This document shows, in pieces, positions 9,815 through 23,036 of a stretch of 64,000 nt of DNA. The notes below the pieces were generated by a model. It saw only the letters and a list, made by a program, of their open reading frames with translations. It made no database searches and was not told the DNA's origin. This stretch comes from Balamuthia mandrillaris (Eukaryota; Discosea; Longamoebia; Balamuthiidae), in contig JAVKOQ010000055.1 of NCBI GenBank assembly GCA_031835245.1, forward strand, positions 98,501 to 162,500, read 5' to 3'. The position numbers and the translations under genes are program-made. Numbering within the stretch: position 1 is the first letter of the stretch; each line of letters opens with the position of its first letter.

Positions 9815-12740
9815 TTATCTGCCTTTCTTGGTCTCGTGGTTTTGGATCTTGTCCAGAATCTCCTTGGTGAGGTTGCTGGCCCGTCGCTTGAGCTCCTCCA
9901 CTTTGGGGGTGAGGTGCTGCAGGCCTGGCGTCTCGTCGATGGTCTGCTCCACGATGGACTTTATGGCACTCGACACGCCTGAGGTCTGTCTCACTGTTGT
10001 GCCATACAATTTCTTCATATGCGGCCTGTTGTGTTAGCAGTTCGTTAGATAGGGCAACTATGACAAAGAGAGCAACCGAAACGAAAGAGAAAGGAACATA
10101 CCTTTCGACTTTTGCAATGAACAGCCAGTTGCAACAATGACAGAAGAGGGCCATGGCAAAGACAACGCCGCTATTAGCCATCAACGTCATGCCATAATAG
10201 CCAGCAAAGCCCGTTATGACCTCCGGGTTGTTCAGGAAACGATATATCCCGGTGTAATAGAGCTTTGAGGGCACTTCATCGATGAAAAAGTCGGCGTAGA
10301 ACCAGCCGTACTCTCCCAACACTTCAAACGTTGACACGGAGCTCCATACGTTAATTGCTATCAGAATCTTTTCATTTTTTCGATAAAACATTCCGTGTAA
10401 GACATCACGAATAAAGAGTTTGGAGATAAAATAGAAGCAGTAAGGAAGGTGAAGCGTACAATGCCGATAGTTTGTCGTAGCCAAAAGTACTCAGCGCCGT
10501 AGATGAAGGACTCTGGAAACTCGGCAAACTTCCATGCCAAGCAAAAGAAACTCACCCATGTCATCGTTAGAGAAAGGTTATAAATCCTGATGAAAAGGAT
10601 AAATTGAGATTAGCAATTGAAACAGAGATAGATAGCGAGAGAGAGAGAGAGAGAGAGAGAGAGCAAGAGAGAGGGCGGAACCGTTTCCAATTCTCAAAGG
10701 CTTCTTGCTTGGTGAATCCATGAGCAAAAAAGGTGGCAATCCATTCCTTATTCTTGCTTTGTCTATAAAGGATGTATCCCAATCCAAAGCTGTGAATGAG
10801 ACGCCAGACTATCACTTGGCTTTTACATATTTAAGTTTAGGGTAGGTAAAAAATTAGGAGGGAGAAGGAAAGAAAGCATACCAAATGAAAAACATATAGT
10901 GGATGTTGAAGAACAAAAGGATAAAGCTGTACAGAATGATCACTCCCATGAAAATGTCGGACGAGCGCAGTGGGTCAAAGTTTTTGAACACGATGAGATC
11001 TTTGCGGAAGTAACCAGTCTTTGTGTCATAAAGGATGCTAAGAGATACAACAATATTAGATACGCACAAGGAAACAAGCAAACAAAGTGTACGTTTTGGT
11101 TTTAGGATCAGGATCAGTGACCATATCGGCATAAATCTTCTTCATGTGAGGCGTTTCCACCAATTGAAGAAACAGCAGTTGAAGAAGATGAGCAAAGAGG
11201 CTGACATAAAGCACCGTGAAGGATCGCGTCACCAAGCTCATTCCATAGAAAAAGCTGTAGCCTATGGTGTACATAGGATGTGGTGCCATTGAGAACACTC
11301 GATCAAAGGTCAATTGCTTTTGGACAAGGAAAAAGAAGTCGCCCCAATCTATATTCCATAATAATATGTTTAAGTCCAAACAAAATGACACAGTAGTTAG
11401 GCAGAAGAGATACATACACCAGGCATAATCCGAAACGACGCGATAAGCATCTACTTTTGCCCACAGACTAAATGCAATCAACAATGCACCCACCTTTTGA
11501 ATAAGACATTAGACCGTGAATTAGTAGAAAGAGTGAAGAGAAGAAGAAGAAGAAGAAGAAGAAGAAGATGATGATGATGATGATGATGATGAAGAAGAAC
11601 GAGAAGGAAAATAACAACAACAAGAACAAAAAACAAGTTGTCAAAACGCAAATCGTACAGTGAAGCAGAGAGCAGTCAGTAAATCAAGTTCTGGATATTT
11701 GAAACACTTGATACAAAAGCCAATGTAAGCAGCAAGATCCATAGCTAACACAAAGTCGCCAATCAGCCGAAACGCTAGCCACGAGTTGTACGCTGGTGGA
11801 CATTTCTTTGTTGTTATGTTTTGGTTTTTTTGTTTGTTGGTTGGTTACATTTGCTGTTTCTAGCGAGATAATAACGCTATTTACCTTGAAGTCGTAGTCT
11901 GGACCCATGTTCAGACCTATCAGCTTTTTGATAACACCATAGAATGTGGCCTCTGGATGCGTTACCCGTTTGAACCATTCGATCATTGCATTGGATTGGC
12001 TCTGTTTGTGCAGCAGAAGGCCCAAACCCACATCGTATGCAAACCTCCACACCAAAAAGTAACAGAGCCAAAACTTTTTTGGGCGATACAAAACACAGAT
12101 GTTGGAAAACTAACACATGCAAATAAACGAGAGGAGAGAAGAAGAAGAAGAAAGGAACCAAAAGAAAACAAGCAGCGAACATGAAGAAGGAAGAGGGCCA
12201 ACTTACATATTTAGACAGAGGGAGAAAGAGCAGAATAATATTCAAGACAGGCGCCCACTTGAGAGCATCGGCCAAGGTCCATTTGCTCAACGGAGGGGGT
12301 TTATGGAGTGGCGTGGCCGTATGTGGTACCAAAAACTCTGAACGACAGTGGACGCAAACAGTTTTGTTGGCATTAGCACGAAGCGAAAGTTCGGATCTTA
12401 AACCAAAAAACAAAAGCAAACAAAGACAAGGTTGAAGCGTACTTTCGTTGGTATCAATGGTGATGCCCACCAACGGCTCTTGGTCCTCTGCCTCTTCCTC
12501 TGTCGTTCGTTTCTCCTTTTCTTTGGCCGTTTCTTCGTTTCTGCCGTCTGCTACATTTTGTGTAGCAGCGTCTCTTGGCTCGTCAGCTCCAGGATGGTGA
12601 GCGTCTCCTGCGGTGGCGTTGTGAGCACCCTGCTCCTCCTCCTCTTGCACATGGTCCACACGTCGCCCAACCGGAGAGCTACGCGTCCTCACAGGCAGGG
12701 GAATAGCCGAGTTGGAGCCCTCCTCTTCCAGCTTCGCCAT
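9815..12740 (-). CDS. CHO2: Phosphatidylethanolamine N-methyltransferase, CHO2 type (11 exons)
   Basis: Integral membrane enzyme that transfers methyl groups from S-adenosylmethionine to phosphatidylethanolamine, the first step of the methylation route to phosphatidylcholine, in the ER. About 664 residues. Exons: 12740-12443, 12337-12207, 12073-11885, 11805-11659, 11493-11418, 11348-11093, 11037-10882, 10819-10682, 10586-10460, 10367-10102, 10025-9815. The first ~99 residues are acidic and Glu/Arg-rich, unlike the rest. Then come many membrane segments and two methyltransferase-type repeats: the first contains MAPHPMYTIGYSFFYGMSLV and LVETPHMKKIY, the second NNPEVITGFAGYYGMTLMA and ERPHMKKLY. 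Paired repeats of this kind are the mark of yeast Cho2 rather than the single-domain mammalian PEMT. The C-terminus is a short soluble helix rich in Lys and Glu. It is shorter than yeast Cho2 (869 residues) and lacks its long C-terminal soluble part. One intron carries (CT)n on the sense strand. Confidence 0.9.
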
Positions 12741-13144
12741 GGCGAACTTGTTTTCTTTAAAAATGTTTTTGGTTTTTTCTTTTTCTGTCGTTGGTTTTTT
12801 TTTTTTAAGGAAAGGAAACCAAGATAGGGGGTTGGACGTCTGCACACCTCTCTATGCTTTGACCGACCACGCAAGCAAGTCAACAATGTCCCCCGTTTGG
12901 GCCTTCTCCGAAGGAAAGGAAAGGAAAAAAAAAAAACGCCGGATGTCTACCGTTTCCCTTGCCCTTGTTAACTTGTCGTTGTTTTTCCTGCTGCTTTTTT
13001 TTTTTCCTTCCCGCGGTGAAGGGATGGCCTGCTCCTGTTGGTTAATCGCTTTTTTTGCCCTTTTTTCGAGGAGATTTCGGCGCCCGGCTCATTTGCTTGC
13101 GTGGCATTGGTTAACGAAAGGACCCTCATGCAAATCGCACTTCC
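12741..13144. promoter_or_regulatory. Divergent promoter region, PE methyltransferase (-) / chromo-UBR-PHD (+)
   Basis: About 400 bp separate two head-to-head genes. Homopolymer A/T runs occur near both starts (about 12790-12810 and 12925-13005). No TATA box or known site stands out. The bidirectional role is inferred from orientation only. Confidence 0.5.
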
Positions 13145-14981
13145 ATGACGACATTAAGAGTAGAGCTGCGTCGTCACGAGAGGCCAGAAAAAGAAAAGAA
13201 AGGGGGGCAGGCGATGGAAAGAAGCGAACAAGGGCTTACGACAACAGGGGGTGGTGGGGTGGTGTCCTACACTTTTGGCCTTGGCGAAACGGTCTTTGCG
13301 AAACAAGGAGAGTTCGTGTACGAAGCCACGGTCCTTCAGAGAAAAGAGCATGAAGAGGGCATGCCTCACTACTACCTCCACTACCACGGTTGGGAGGACA
13401 AGTACTTTACCCTCCTCTTCCGCCCATTTCCAAAATGCTAATCGTTTATGTGTGGTACAAGGTGGAATGAATGGGTACCAGAGACAAGGCTGTTGAAACA
13501 GAACGCAGAGAACGAGGCCCTTCGCATGCGGCTGCGGCAGCAGAACCTGCAACGCAGCACCTCCGCCTCCTCCCTCACCATGCCCCAAATACTAGACCAG
13601 CAGCTCTACTTGGAGGAGGAGGCCTCCGAGAAGCTGAGCGAGGGGTGGGGCGAGGAGGACGTTTGCACCTATCCTGAAGGTTATGTCATGCAACCGGTCT
13701 TTGCCTGCAAAGAATGCTCGCAAAGAGCTGGCAAACCTGTTCGTACCCGTACCTTTTCTTCTCTCTTGTACTCTCGTCCTCTTGTTCTCTGCTCCTCTTC
13801 TCTGCCTTCGCCTCACCAACAGAAATGCAAAAAAAAAAAAAACAAGTTTGGCTTTTGTTTTGGATGCAGCTTGAAATGCCACGTGGAGCACACCGTCTAC
13901 GAACTGTTTGACAAACGGCATTTTCGTTGCGACTGTGGCACGCCACGCTCCGGCTGTTCCTGCACACTCTCGAAAGCAACAGGAGAAAGGAAGGAAGAGG
14001 AGGACAATCACGAGAACATGTACAATCACAACTTTGACGGGCTGTATTGTTGGTGCGATCAACCTTATGACCATAACAGCGATGCTGTGATGCTTCAGTG
14101 CGTGCGATGCATGGATTGGTTCCATCCAGAGTGCATCGAGCGAAAGAACGGTGGAAGTGCGATGCCTTCTTTAAACTCGTTCTCTGACTTTATCTGTGCG
14201 GATTGTACTGAGGAATGCCCATTCCTTGCTTTGTACGCTACGTTGAGGGTTCGCGATGAAGAAGGGAATGAGAAGAATGAAAATGGAGAAAAAGTAAAGA
14301 GGGAAGAGGAAGAAGCAGCGGAGAAGACAGAAGAAAAGGAGAAGGAGAAACGAGCAGGCGAAAAGAGAAAACGAGAGCTAGAGGGTGAAAGTCAAATAGG
14401 CGAGCAATCAGAATCCCAAGAGAAGAAAGCAAAGACGTCTGTAGAGCATACCTCCCAAGACCAAACTACAGATTGCAAGTGGTCGCCAGAAGGTACCACC
14501 TCTTTGTTCTTCATTCGTACTTCCTTTTCTTCCTTCTAAAATCAAAACAACAGAAAAAGAGAAAATAGGGACTGGAGAAGTGTTGCGCAAGAACACGTTC
14601 TGGCGATCAGGTTGGCGAAAGTCCTTATGTCGTTGCCATCAATGCCAAGAGATGCTGCGCCGCTGTCGCGCTGACTTTCTTCTCACAGAAGATGAATCCT
14701 CTCGCGAGGAACCAGAAGAAGAGCAAGAAGAGCAAGAAGAGCAAGAAGGAACAACCACAACAACAACAAGCGAACGCATCTCCCTGCTTCGTTCTTCGCA
14801 GGAAGCATTTGCTCGAACGTTGAATCCGACGCAACAACTCAACTTGTTGGCGGGGTATCAGGCGATGGTGAGCGGTCTGAAGGACTTTCTTCGTCCGTTT
14901 GCTGAAAGGGGCGAAGAAGTTACACAGAGAGACATTGAGACCTTCTTCGCACGTTTGAAGGAAACACAGCAGCAACATTAA
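13145..14981 (+). CDS. Chromo-barrel (MRG-type) + UBR box + PHD finger protein, UBR7-like
   Basis: About 538 residues in four exons: 13145-13401, 13462-13738, 13823-14492, 14569-14981 (the second donor, GTTCGT, is the least sure). Residues ~40-100 form an MRG15-like chromo barrel: FGLGETVFA, YEATVL, YYLHYHGWEDK joined by splicing to WNEWVPETRLLK; MRG15 has GWNKNWDEWVPESRVLK. Residues ~145-225 are a UBR zinc box (ACKECSQ, CFGCSLKCHVEHTVYEL, FRCDCGT). Residues ~235-300 are a PHD finger (YCWCDQPY, MLQCVRCMDWFHPECI, ICADC). The last exon has the UBR7 C-terminal element WRKSLCRCHQCQEML. Human UBR7 is a histone H2B ubiquitin ligase with UBR and PHD domains but no chromo barrel. A role in reading histone methylation and modifying chromatin is inferred. 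Acidic and Lys/Glu-rich linkers separate the domains. ATG 13214 is an alternative start. Confidence 0.85.
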
Positions 14982-15029
14982 AAGCTACCGATAGCATCAA
15001 GAAAATCTCTCTTCCCTTATAAATATTTT

Positions 15030-16196
15030 TTAGAACTTGATGCCACCATCAAACGATCTGTCTTTGCTGCTGCTACTCCCGCTCTTGTGTCGATGGCTGC
15101 TCCGCTTCTTGTGCTCGCGACGGTGTTTCTTCTCTTCTCCTTCCCCGCCGTCAGGGGAAGGAGTTCTGTCTCCTCTTCTCCGACTGCTGTGTTTATGCCT
15201 CCGATGTCTTCGCTCCTCTTCGCCACGGCTGCTTTCTCTTCTCTTTCTTCTCTCGCTCTTCTCTGTTTGTTCTCCATTGGTGTCTCCTCCGATATCGTCA
15301 TAAGCTGCAGATGGCGCAGCTTTAGCATGCTCATCTTCATCTCCATCGTCGATGTCCTCAAAGTGAGTCATGATGAGCGGTCTCTGTGTCTTCTTTTTCT
15401 TCTCTACATGTTGTTGATGTGATTCGTTGGTCGAGTTTGTCATTGTTGTTATAGGTGGTGACTTCTTGGTTGTTTCGAATGTGAGAGGAGCCTTTGCTCT
15501 CACTTTCGATTCTTGCTCTTCATCGCTTGGCAGATCTTCATCAGCCATCAACATCATTCTTCGTCCGCGCGGCTGCTCTTCTTCTTCTTCGTCATCATCT
15601 TCCTTCTTTATATGGCCCCAACCTTCATCTTCTTTGTTGGTTTCATCTTCATCTTCATCATCCCACTCGATAATTTTGTTGTTAGGAAGAGGTTCAGGAG
15701 AACGAGGAGATGGACTCTTTCCTCCCTTCTTCCCTCTTTGTTTACTTTCGTTGTTTTCTTCTTCTTCGCCACTACTACTCTTTGACTCTTTCTTTATAGA
15801 ACGAGAATTCGATGAAGAAGGAGAAGGCGAATGAGAAGGGCGAGGCAACGCTTCCAATGATGCGACTTCCACAACCTCGTTTTCTATTTCATCAAAGTCT
15901 ACATCCTCATCAGCAGCAATCCTAACCACTCTCTTTGCAAAAGCTGGCTCATCATCTTCCTCATCTTCTTCGTCTCTTTGTCTTGATGATTGGTTTCGGG
16001 TTTTGTTATCCTCGTCCGAGTCATCGTCTCCTCCCCAAAAGTCTTCGTCGTCTCCACCGAGTTGAGGTACAAAGTCGTCTATGCCAACAGAAGACTTCTT
16101 CCCTGCTTTTGCTTGTTGAGCTAACCTTCTCAAATCCCCTTCCACTGTTTTTTGTTCCAACATGAGAAAGAAAAAGCAAAACCGAGGAGAGAGAGC

Positions 16197-16243
<47 letters not shown>

Positions 16244-17787
16244 GAAGATAGAAAAAACAAAGAAGGTTGTAGAGTACCATCTCTGGGTTCATCTTGTTTC
16301 TTTGTGGCTGACTTTTCTGACTTGCCACCGCCAAAGAATTTGGAGGTCCAAGACTTGATTCCTTCGTCTCGTTGCTCTGTTTTTTGCACTTCTGCTTTAT
16401 TGGTGTTCTGCGTTCTGCCTTCTTCAGATCGGGGTGAAGATGAACGGCGAGCAGCTGGACGGTCGCCAGAAGGAGGTTGTTGTTGTGAAGGAGGAGGAGA
16501 TGATGTCGATTGTGTGGCGTGGTCCTCTTGTGCGGTTGAGGGGGATAAAGAACTGCTATCTTTGGTGAGAAAAGAGAGCAATGAGGCACCAATCGCTCTT
16601 GCTCCTTCTTGAGAAGATGACGATGATGGAGCAGGAGAAGCAGCAGATAGTGAAGCAGCAGAAGAGGAGGAAGGATTGCGTAGCGGAGGACCAGCTGGTA
16701 GCATATTCACCGATTGAGCATTTTTGTTCTTTTTGTTCTCTTCTAACCATTTCAAATAACTTAAACGTGAAACTATTAAGAACAATTGGATATGAAAGAA
16801 AAGGGGGGTTAATAAAAGGGTTGACGTACAAGTCGTAGTCCTGTTCCTGGGTAACAAACTCAAGTTCTTGGTCTGCTGCATTCAAGTCGGCTTCATTCTC
16901 TTTCAATTGTTGCATGATATAATTTCTCTGTTATCCACTGTATTAGCTATGTGCCTCTCTTGCTCTCAAGAACAGGGAGAACAACAGAACAAGAACAAAG
17001 ACAGATAAAAAACCTTCATCTTCAAAAAAGGCAGATTAAAGAAGCACCGCACAGATTTCATGCCATAACAATTACGCATGGAGCACTCGATAGCACGCAC
17101 AAACTTGCCTTGTCGTTGCACAAACTCTGCTATTTCGTACTCTGACAACACTCTCTGACTCTGTGGTTGATCTCTGTAGTTTACCTGATGGAGAAATGTG
17201 CCATCAGGAAAGGAAAGGGAGAGAGAGAGAGAGAGAGAGAGAGAGTAGCATGGAATGATAAGCAAAACAGAAGACAAAAACCAGAAACGAACCAAAATCA
17301 AGACAAAGACACCAGGAGGAACGTTGGGCAGCTCACGTTCGATGTACTCAAAGGTCCACTTTTTACGTGGATCCATCGTGAAGATGACGGCATGAGCACC
17401 TTTGTAGACGTCTACTGTCGCCGCATCCAAACGTCTAACTGGGAATGCTCCTTGTGGACCGCCTTTCCTTCCTCCGCTTCCTGCCGCTTCGGCAGAAGCT
17501 GCGGGTACGGTTTGTCTGCGAGCTCTCTCTACTCTTTCCTCCTCTTCTTCCTCCTCTTCCTCCGAGGAGAGACCGTCGTCAAGTCTTATCTTCAAACCGT
17601 CTGCAGACTTGTTCACTTTTCGTGGTGCTATTTTTTTAAAACGTTCGACAGATGTTAGGAGAGAAGCAAAAGAGAGGAGAAGAGCAAGAGGAACTCACCT
17701 TTGTCAACAACGTCCCACACTTCACACTTTATTCTATCGCTTGTGGCTGAAAGGAGAAAACACTCGTGAATGGAGGAATAGAAAAAG

Positions 17788-17827
<40 letters not shown>

Positions 17828-18223
17828 TTTTAAAAAAAACAGAGAAAAAGCAGCAGAGAGGAGACGAGAAGCAGAAGACAGAAAGAGAGATGGTAAATGG
17901 TACATTTATAATCCCAAGGAATGGTGGCTATTTGTATCTGCTCAGTGCTGACGTAGTCCTCGATGAAGGCTTTGCGTTGTAAACGTTCAAAGAGGCACGT
18001 CTTTCCTGTATTCTTGTCTCCTTTTATCACTATCTTCACTATTAAAAAAAAACAAAGTGAGAACAACAATATAAAAAAAAGATGCAGACCGATAAAACAA
18101 AGAAATGGCTTTACTGTTATAATTGGCTCCCCGTCCAAGCTTCATTTTCATTTCTTGGTCCATCTCTCTGATTTTTCTGTCCTTCATCTCCTCTTCGGAG
18201 AGCTTGGTCAGTTCTTGTCCCAT
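15030..18223 (-). CDS. RABL6: RABL6-like atypical GTPase (8 exons)
   Basis: Rab-like protein 6 homologue, 830 residues. Exons: 18223-18115, 18038-17904, 17746-17699, 17627-17293, 17184-17014, 16927-16830, 16759-16278, 16144-15030. The GTPase domain carries the P-loop GDKNTGKT, the stretch EIQ-like TEQIQIATIPWDYK, then WDVVDK in place of the canonical WDTAGQ, and VNYRD where Ras has NKxD, as in human RABL6 (GNYRD). After that come a helical segment (NYIMQQLKENEADLNA), Ser/Pro-rich disorder, the short conserved IDDFVPQLGG (human VEDFVP), acidic blocks, and a Lys/Arg/His/Ser tail. Human RABL6 is nuclear and cytoplasmic and tied to cell-cycle control; function here is by homology only. An internal acidic insert (about ten Glu) sits between G3 and the VDVYKGA strand. 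Introns carry (CT)n on the sense strand. Confidence 0.93.
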
Positions 18224-20868
<2,645 letters not shown>

Positions 20869-22135
20869 GTGAAGAGGAGAAAACATGAGGGATGTGCGGC
20901 CCTTGCGCATATCCTTCCTCCGTTTTCTCTTTTTTCTCAGTTTCATTGGAAATGGAGAAAAGGATTACGAAGCTACAACGTTTTTGAGAACAGTTGGACA
21001 CGACAGCGCACTTTGCCTCTTTCCTTCTTTTTTTCGTCCTTGTTTTTTATTTATTATATGGGGTAACGCAGCATCGGACCCTGAGTGCTCCCGCCGAAGC
21101 TTCCTTTGCGGCGGTTGCGCTTCGTTGGCGCAGAAGAGGCTTACCCCTACAATCTCATTCGGCTTCGTTTGCCGCTTACCCTAACATTCTCTCTGTTCTC
21201 TCCCTCCCTCTCCCTCCCTCACTCTCCTCCCCTCCCCTTCCCTACATCTTCCTCTATCGCCAAACTCAAGCATACTCCTACAGCAGAACTATCTTCCCCT
21301 GCTCGTTGGCTGCTTCCCTTTCCACCATAGAGGAATGGCCGTACCCTTCTCTCAAATCATGACGCCTGGAATACACGTAGTGGACAAAATCATCTCCACA
21401 CAGCTGGTCGCCAAGGTAGGTAGGTGGTACGCTCTTTCTCCTTTTTGTCTGCCGCCCTTCTTTTCTTGTTGCTTCGCTGTGCATGCATGACAGCCTGCGT
21501 GCATCAGCAGCGGCAGCGGCGGTTTGACCTCCTCCCAATACAATGCATATCAACGCCCACATATCTCTGACGTGTGGGCGTGTACGAATGTACATGCGGG
21601 AAGGAAACAAAGGAGACTGTTTGCAAGCCAAACCTACCACACCCTTTCCCTCTTGCTTGACTTCTTCCCTTCCTTCCCTCCTCCTTTGTCTTCACTGTCG
21701 ATATGGAGGGGAGGGGAGAAGAGCTCCTCTTTTTTTTTTTGATGCGTTTGGTCGTCGGGAGGAGGTCCAACCGCCACTTGCTGCTGTTTGCTTGCTGAGG
21801 CTGCCCGCTCTTCCGCGTGTTGTTGTGTTGGTGAACCGCCACCTGTTTCCCTCCTGTTTGCCTTTCTGCCCCCCAAATTTTCAAAACAAAGCCACCATTC
21901 CTCCTTTCATCAACCTCGTTTCTTCTCATGTTTGCGTCGTACGGTTCCGCTGCTGCCGTTTTGTTGTTGCGACGGAGAGTTAGTCGTCACGTCGCCTGCT
22001 TGGGCGAACCGCAAAAAAAGAGGGAAAGAAGGTGGATAGTCCTTGAGAAAATAAAGGTAGTGTGTGTATGTAAGTGAAGCTGAAAGGAATGCTGTACAAG
22101 TTCGCCAAACATATTTTGGGGGTTGTTACCACGGT
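20869..22135. other. Long gap without a firm gene; possible orphan exon
   Basis: About 1.27 kb. It contains the dispersed repeat at 21139-21192, C-rich pyrimidine tracts, and a short ATG frame at 21335-21414 (starting MAVPFSQIMTPG) that ends at a good donor, AAG|GTAGGTAGG. I could not find a second exon that continues it. No family is recognised on either strand. It could be a non-coding transcript or a small gene. Confidence 0.4.
21139..21192. repeat. Dispersed repeat, copy 1 (partner at 59534-59587)
   Basis: About 52 bp run from TACCCCTACAATCTCATTCG through TTTGCCGCT to GACATTCTCTCT-like sequence. They match 59534-59587 with about four differences by eye. The unit lies outside coding sequence in both places and both copies run into pyrimidine-rich sequence. 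Confidence 0.8.
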
Positions 22136-22748
22136 TTACTTGGTGGTGGAGGAGGAGGGACGCTTGCTTCGTACAACCATGACAGGGATAGGAGAGTGGT
22201 GGACCATAAAGTGAGAGACGGAACCAAGGAAGCCTCGCAGCTTGCCTCCACCTCTGCTGCCAACCACCACCAGGTCCGCTTTATGCTCCTCAGCCAGCTG
22301 CAGGAGCAACTCTCGCGCATCAGAAAACGCTGGAGTGTGAAGATGAATCTTGTAGTGCAGCCCTGTTTCTTCGTTCATCTAAGAACAAGAAGAGAGAGAA
22401 AGCGTTTCAGTGTACAGCTGAAGAGGGAAAGGAATATAGTAACAACCAAACCTCATTAACCACTTTCTGGACCCCCTTCTTGAGCTTCTCTTTGTAATAG
22501 TTGCCTTGGTCTAAGCTCAAGACATAGGCGACGTGGATAGTGTCCTTCTCGGAGGCAAGGGAGAGGCACCTCCGCAGTGCCTGGTAGCCGGGCTTGCTGG
22601 TGTCGCACCCCACCAAAAACGTGCGGGGAGCGGGGCCAGCGTGTTTCAAATCTCGCTCCTTCACAGCGTGGTCCTCCTTTTTCCTGCCCGTCTGACCGCC
22701 GGTGACGACGGTCTTGGCCCACAGGGAGTCTTCTGTTTGTTTTTCCAT
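22136..22748 (-). CDS. Universal stress protein (UspA family)
   Basis: Single-domain USP of 179 residues in two exons (22748-22452, 22378-22136). The frame shows the Rossmann-like start [19 protein letters not shown], the strand THVAYVL-like segment ([13 protein letters not shown]), then [16 protein letters not shown] and [13 protein letters not shown] followed by IPVMVV. This is the G-x2-G-x9-G(S/T) ATP-binding pattern of the ATP-binding USP subclass. The first ~50 residues are a basic extension. The ATG at 22748 is the first in frame; upstream the frame continues only with TTG. Stress-linked nucleotide binding is family knowledge; the actual role here is unknown. Confidence 0.93.
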
Positions 22749-23036
22749 CAGGCTGGGATGGTGGCTACCCAAGACTATATTTTGTTTTCGATTTTCTAAA
22801 TATACGCTACTAAACCAATTTTATTGGTTTAGTAGCGTATAACGATTTGTTGGGTCGCCATTTCCAAATTTGGTAATTATTCACAGATTCAAACCCAAAT
22901 CAGGACAATTTGGCTGAAATAAGGTATATTACAATTTTCTTAGCTTTTTCTGGGGATTCTGTACAATATTTCCGTTCGAAAAGGAAAAAAGATGTTGTTT
23001 TGCTTTATGTGATGCCGGCATGGCCATTGCAGTGGG
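22749..23036. promoter_or_regulatory. Upstream region of USP gene with a perfect hairpin
   Basis: 288 bp lie between the CDK-inhibitor stop and the USP start (both minus). They hold the 41-bp perfect inverted repeat at 22801-22841, which sits about 55 bp upstream of the USP ATG, and AT-rich sequence. No gene. Confidence 0.5.
22801..22841. repeat. 41-bp perfect inverted repeat (19-bp arms, 3-nt loop)
   Basis: Arms TATACGCTACTAAACCAAT (22801-22819) and ATTGGTTTAGTAGCGTATA (22823-22841) are exact reverse complements separated by TTT. As DNA it can extrude a cruciform; as RNA it forms a stable hairpin in the 5' leader of the USP gene. It contains CCAAT and ATTGG, the CCAAT-box core, on both arms. 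Confidence 0.95.
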
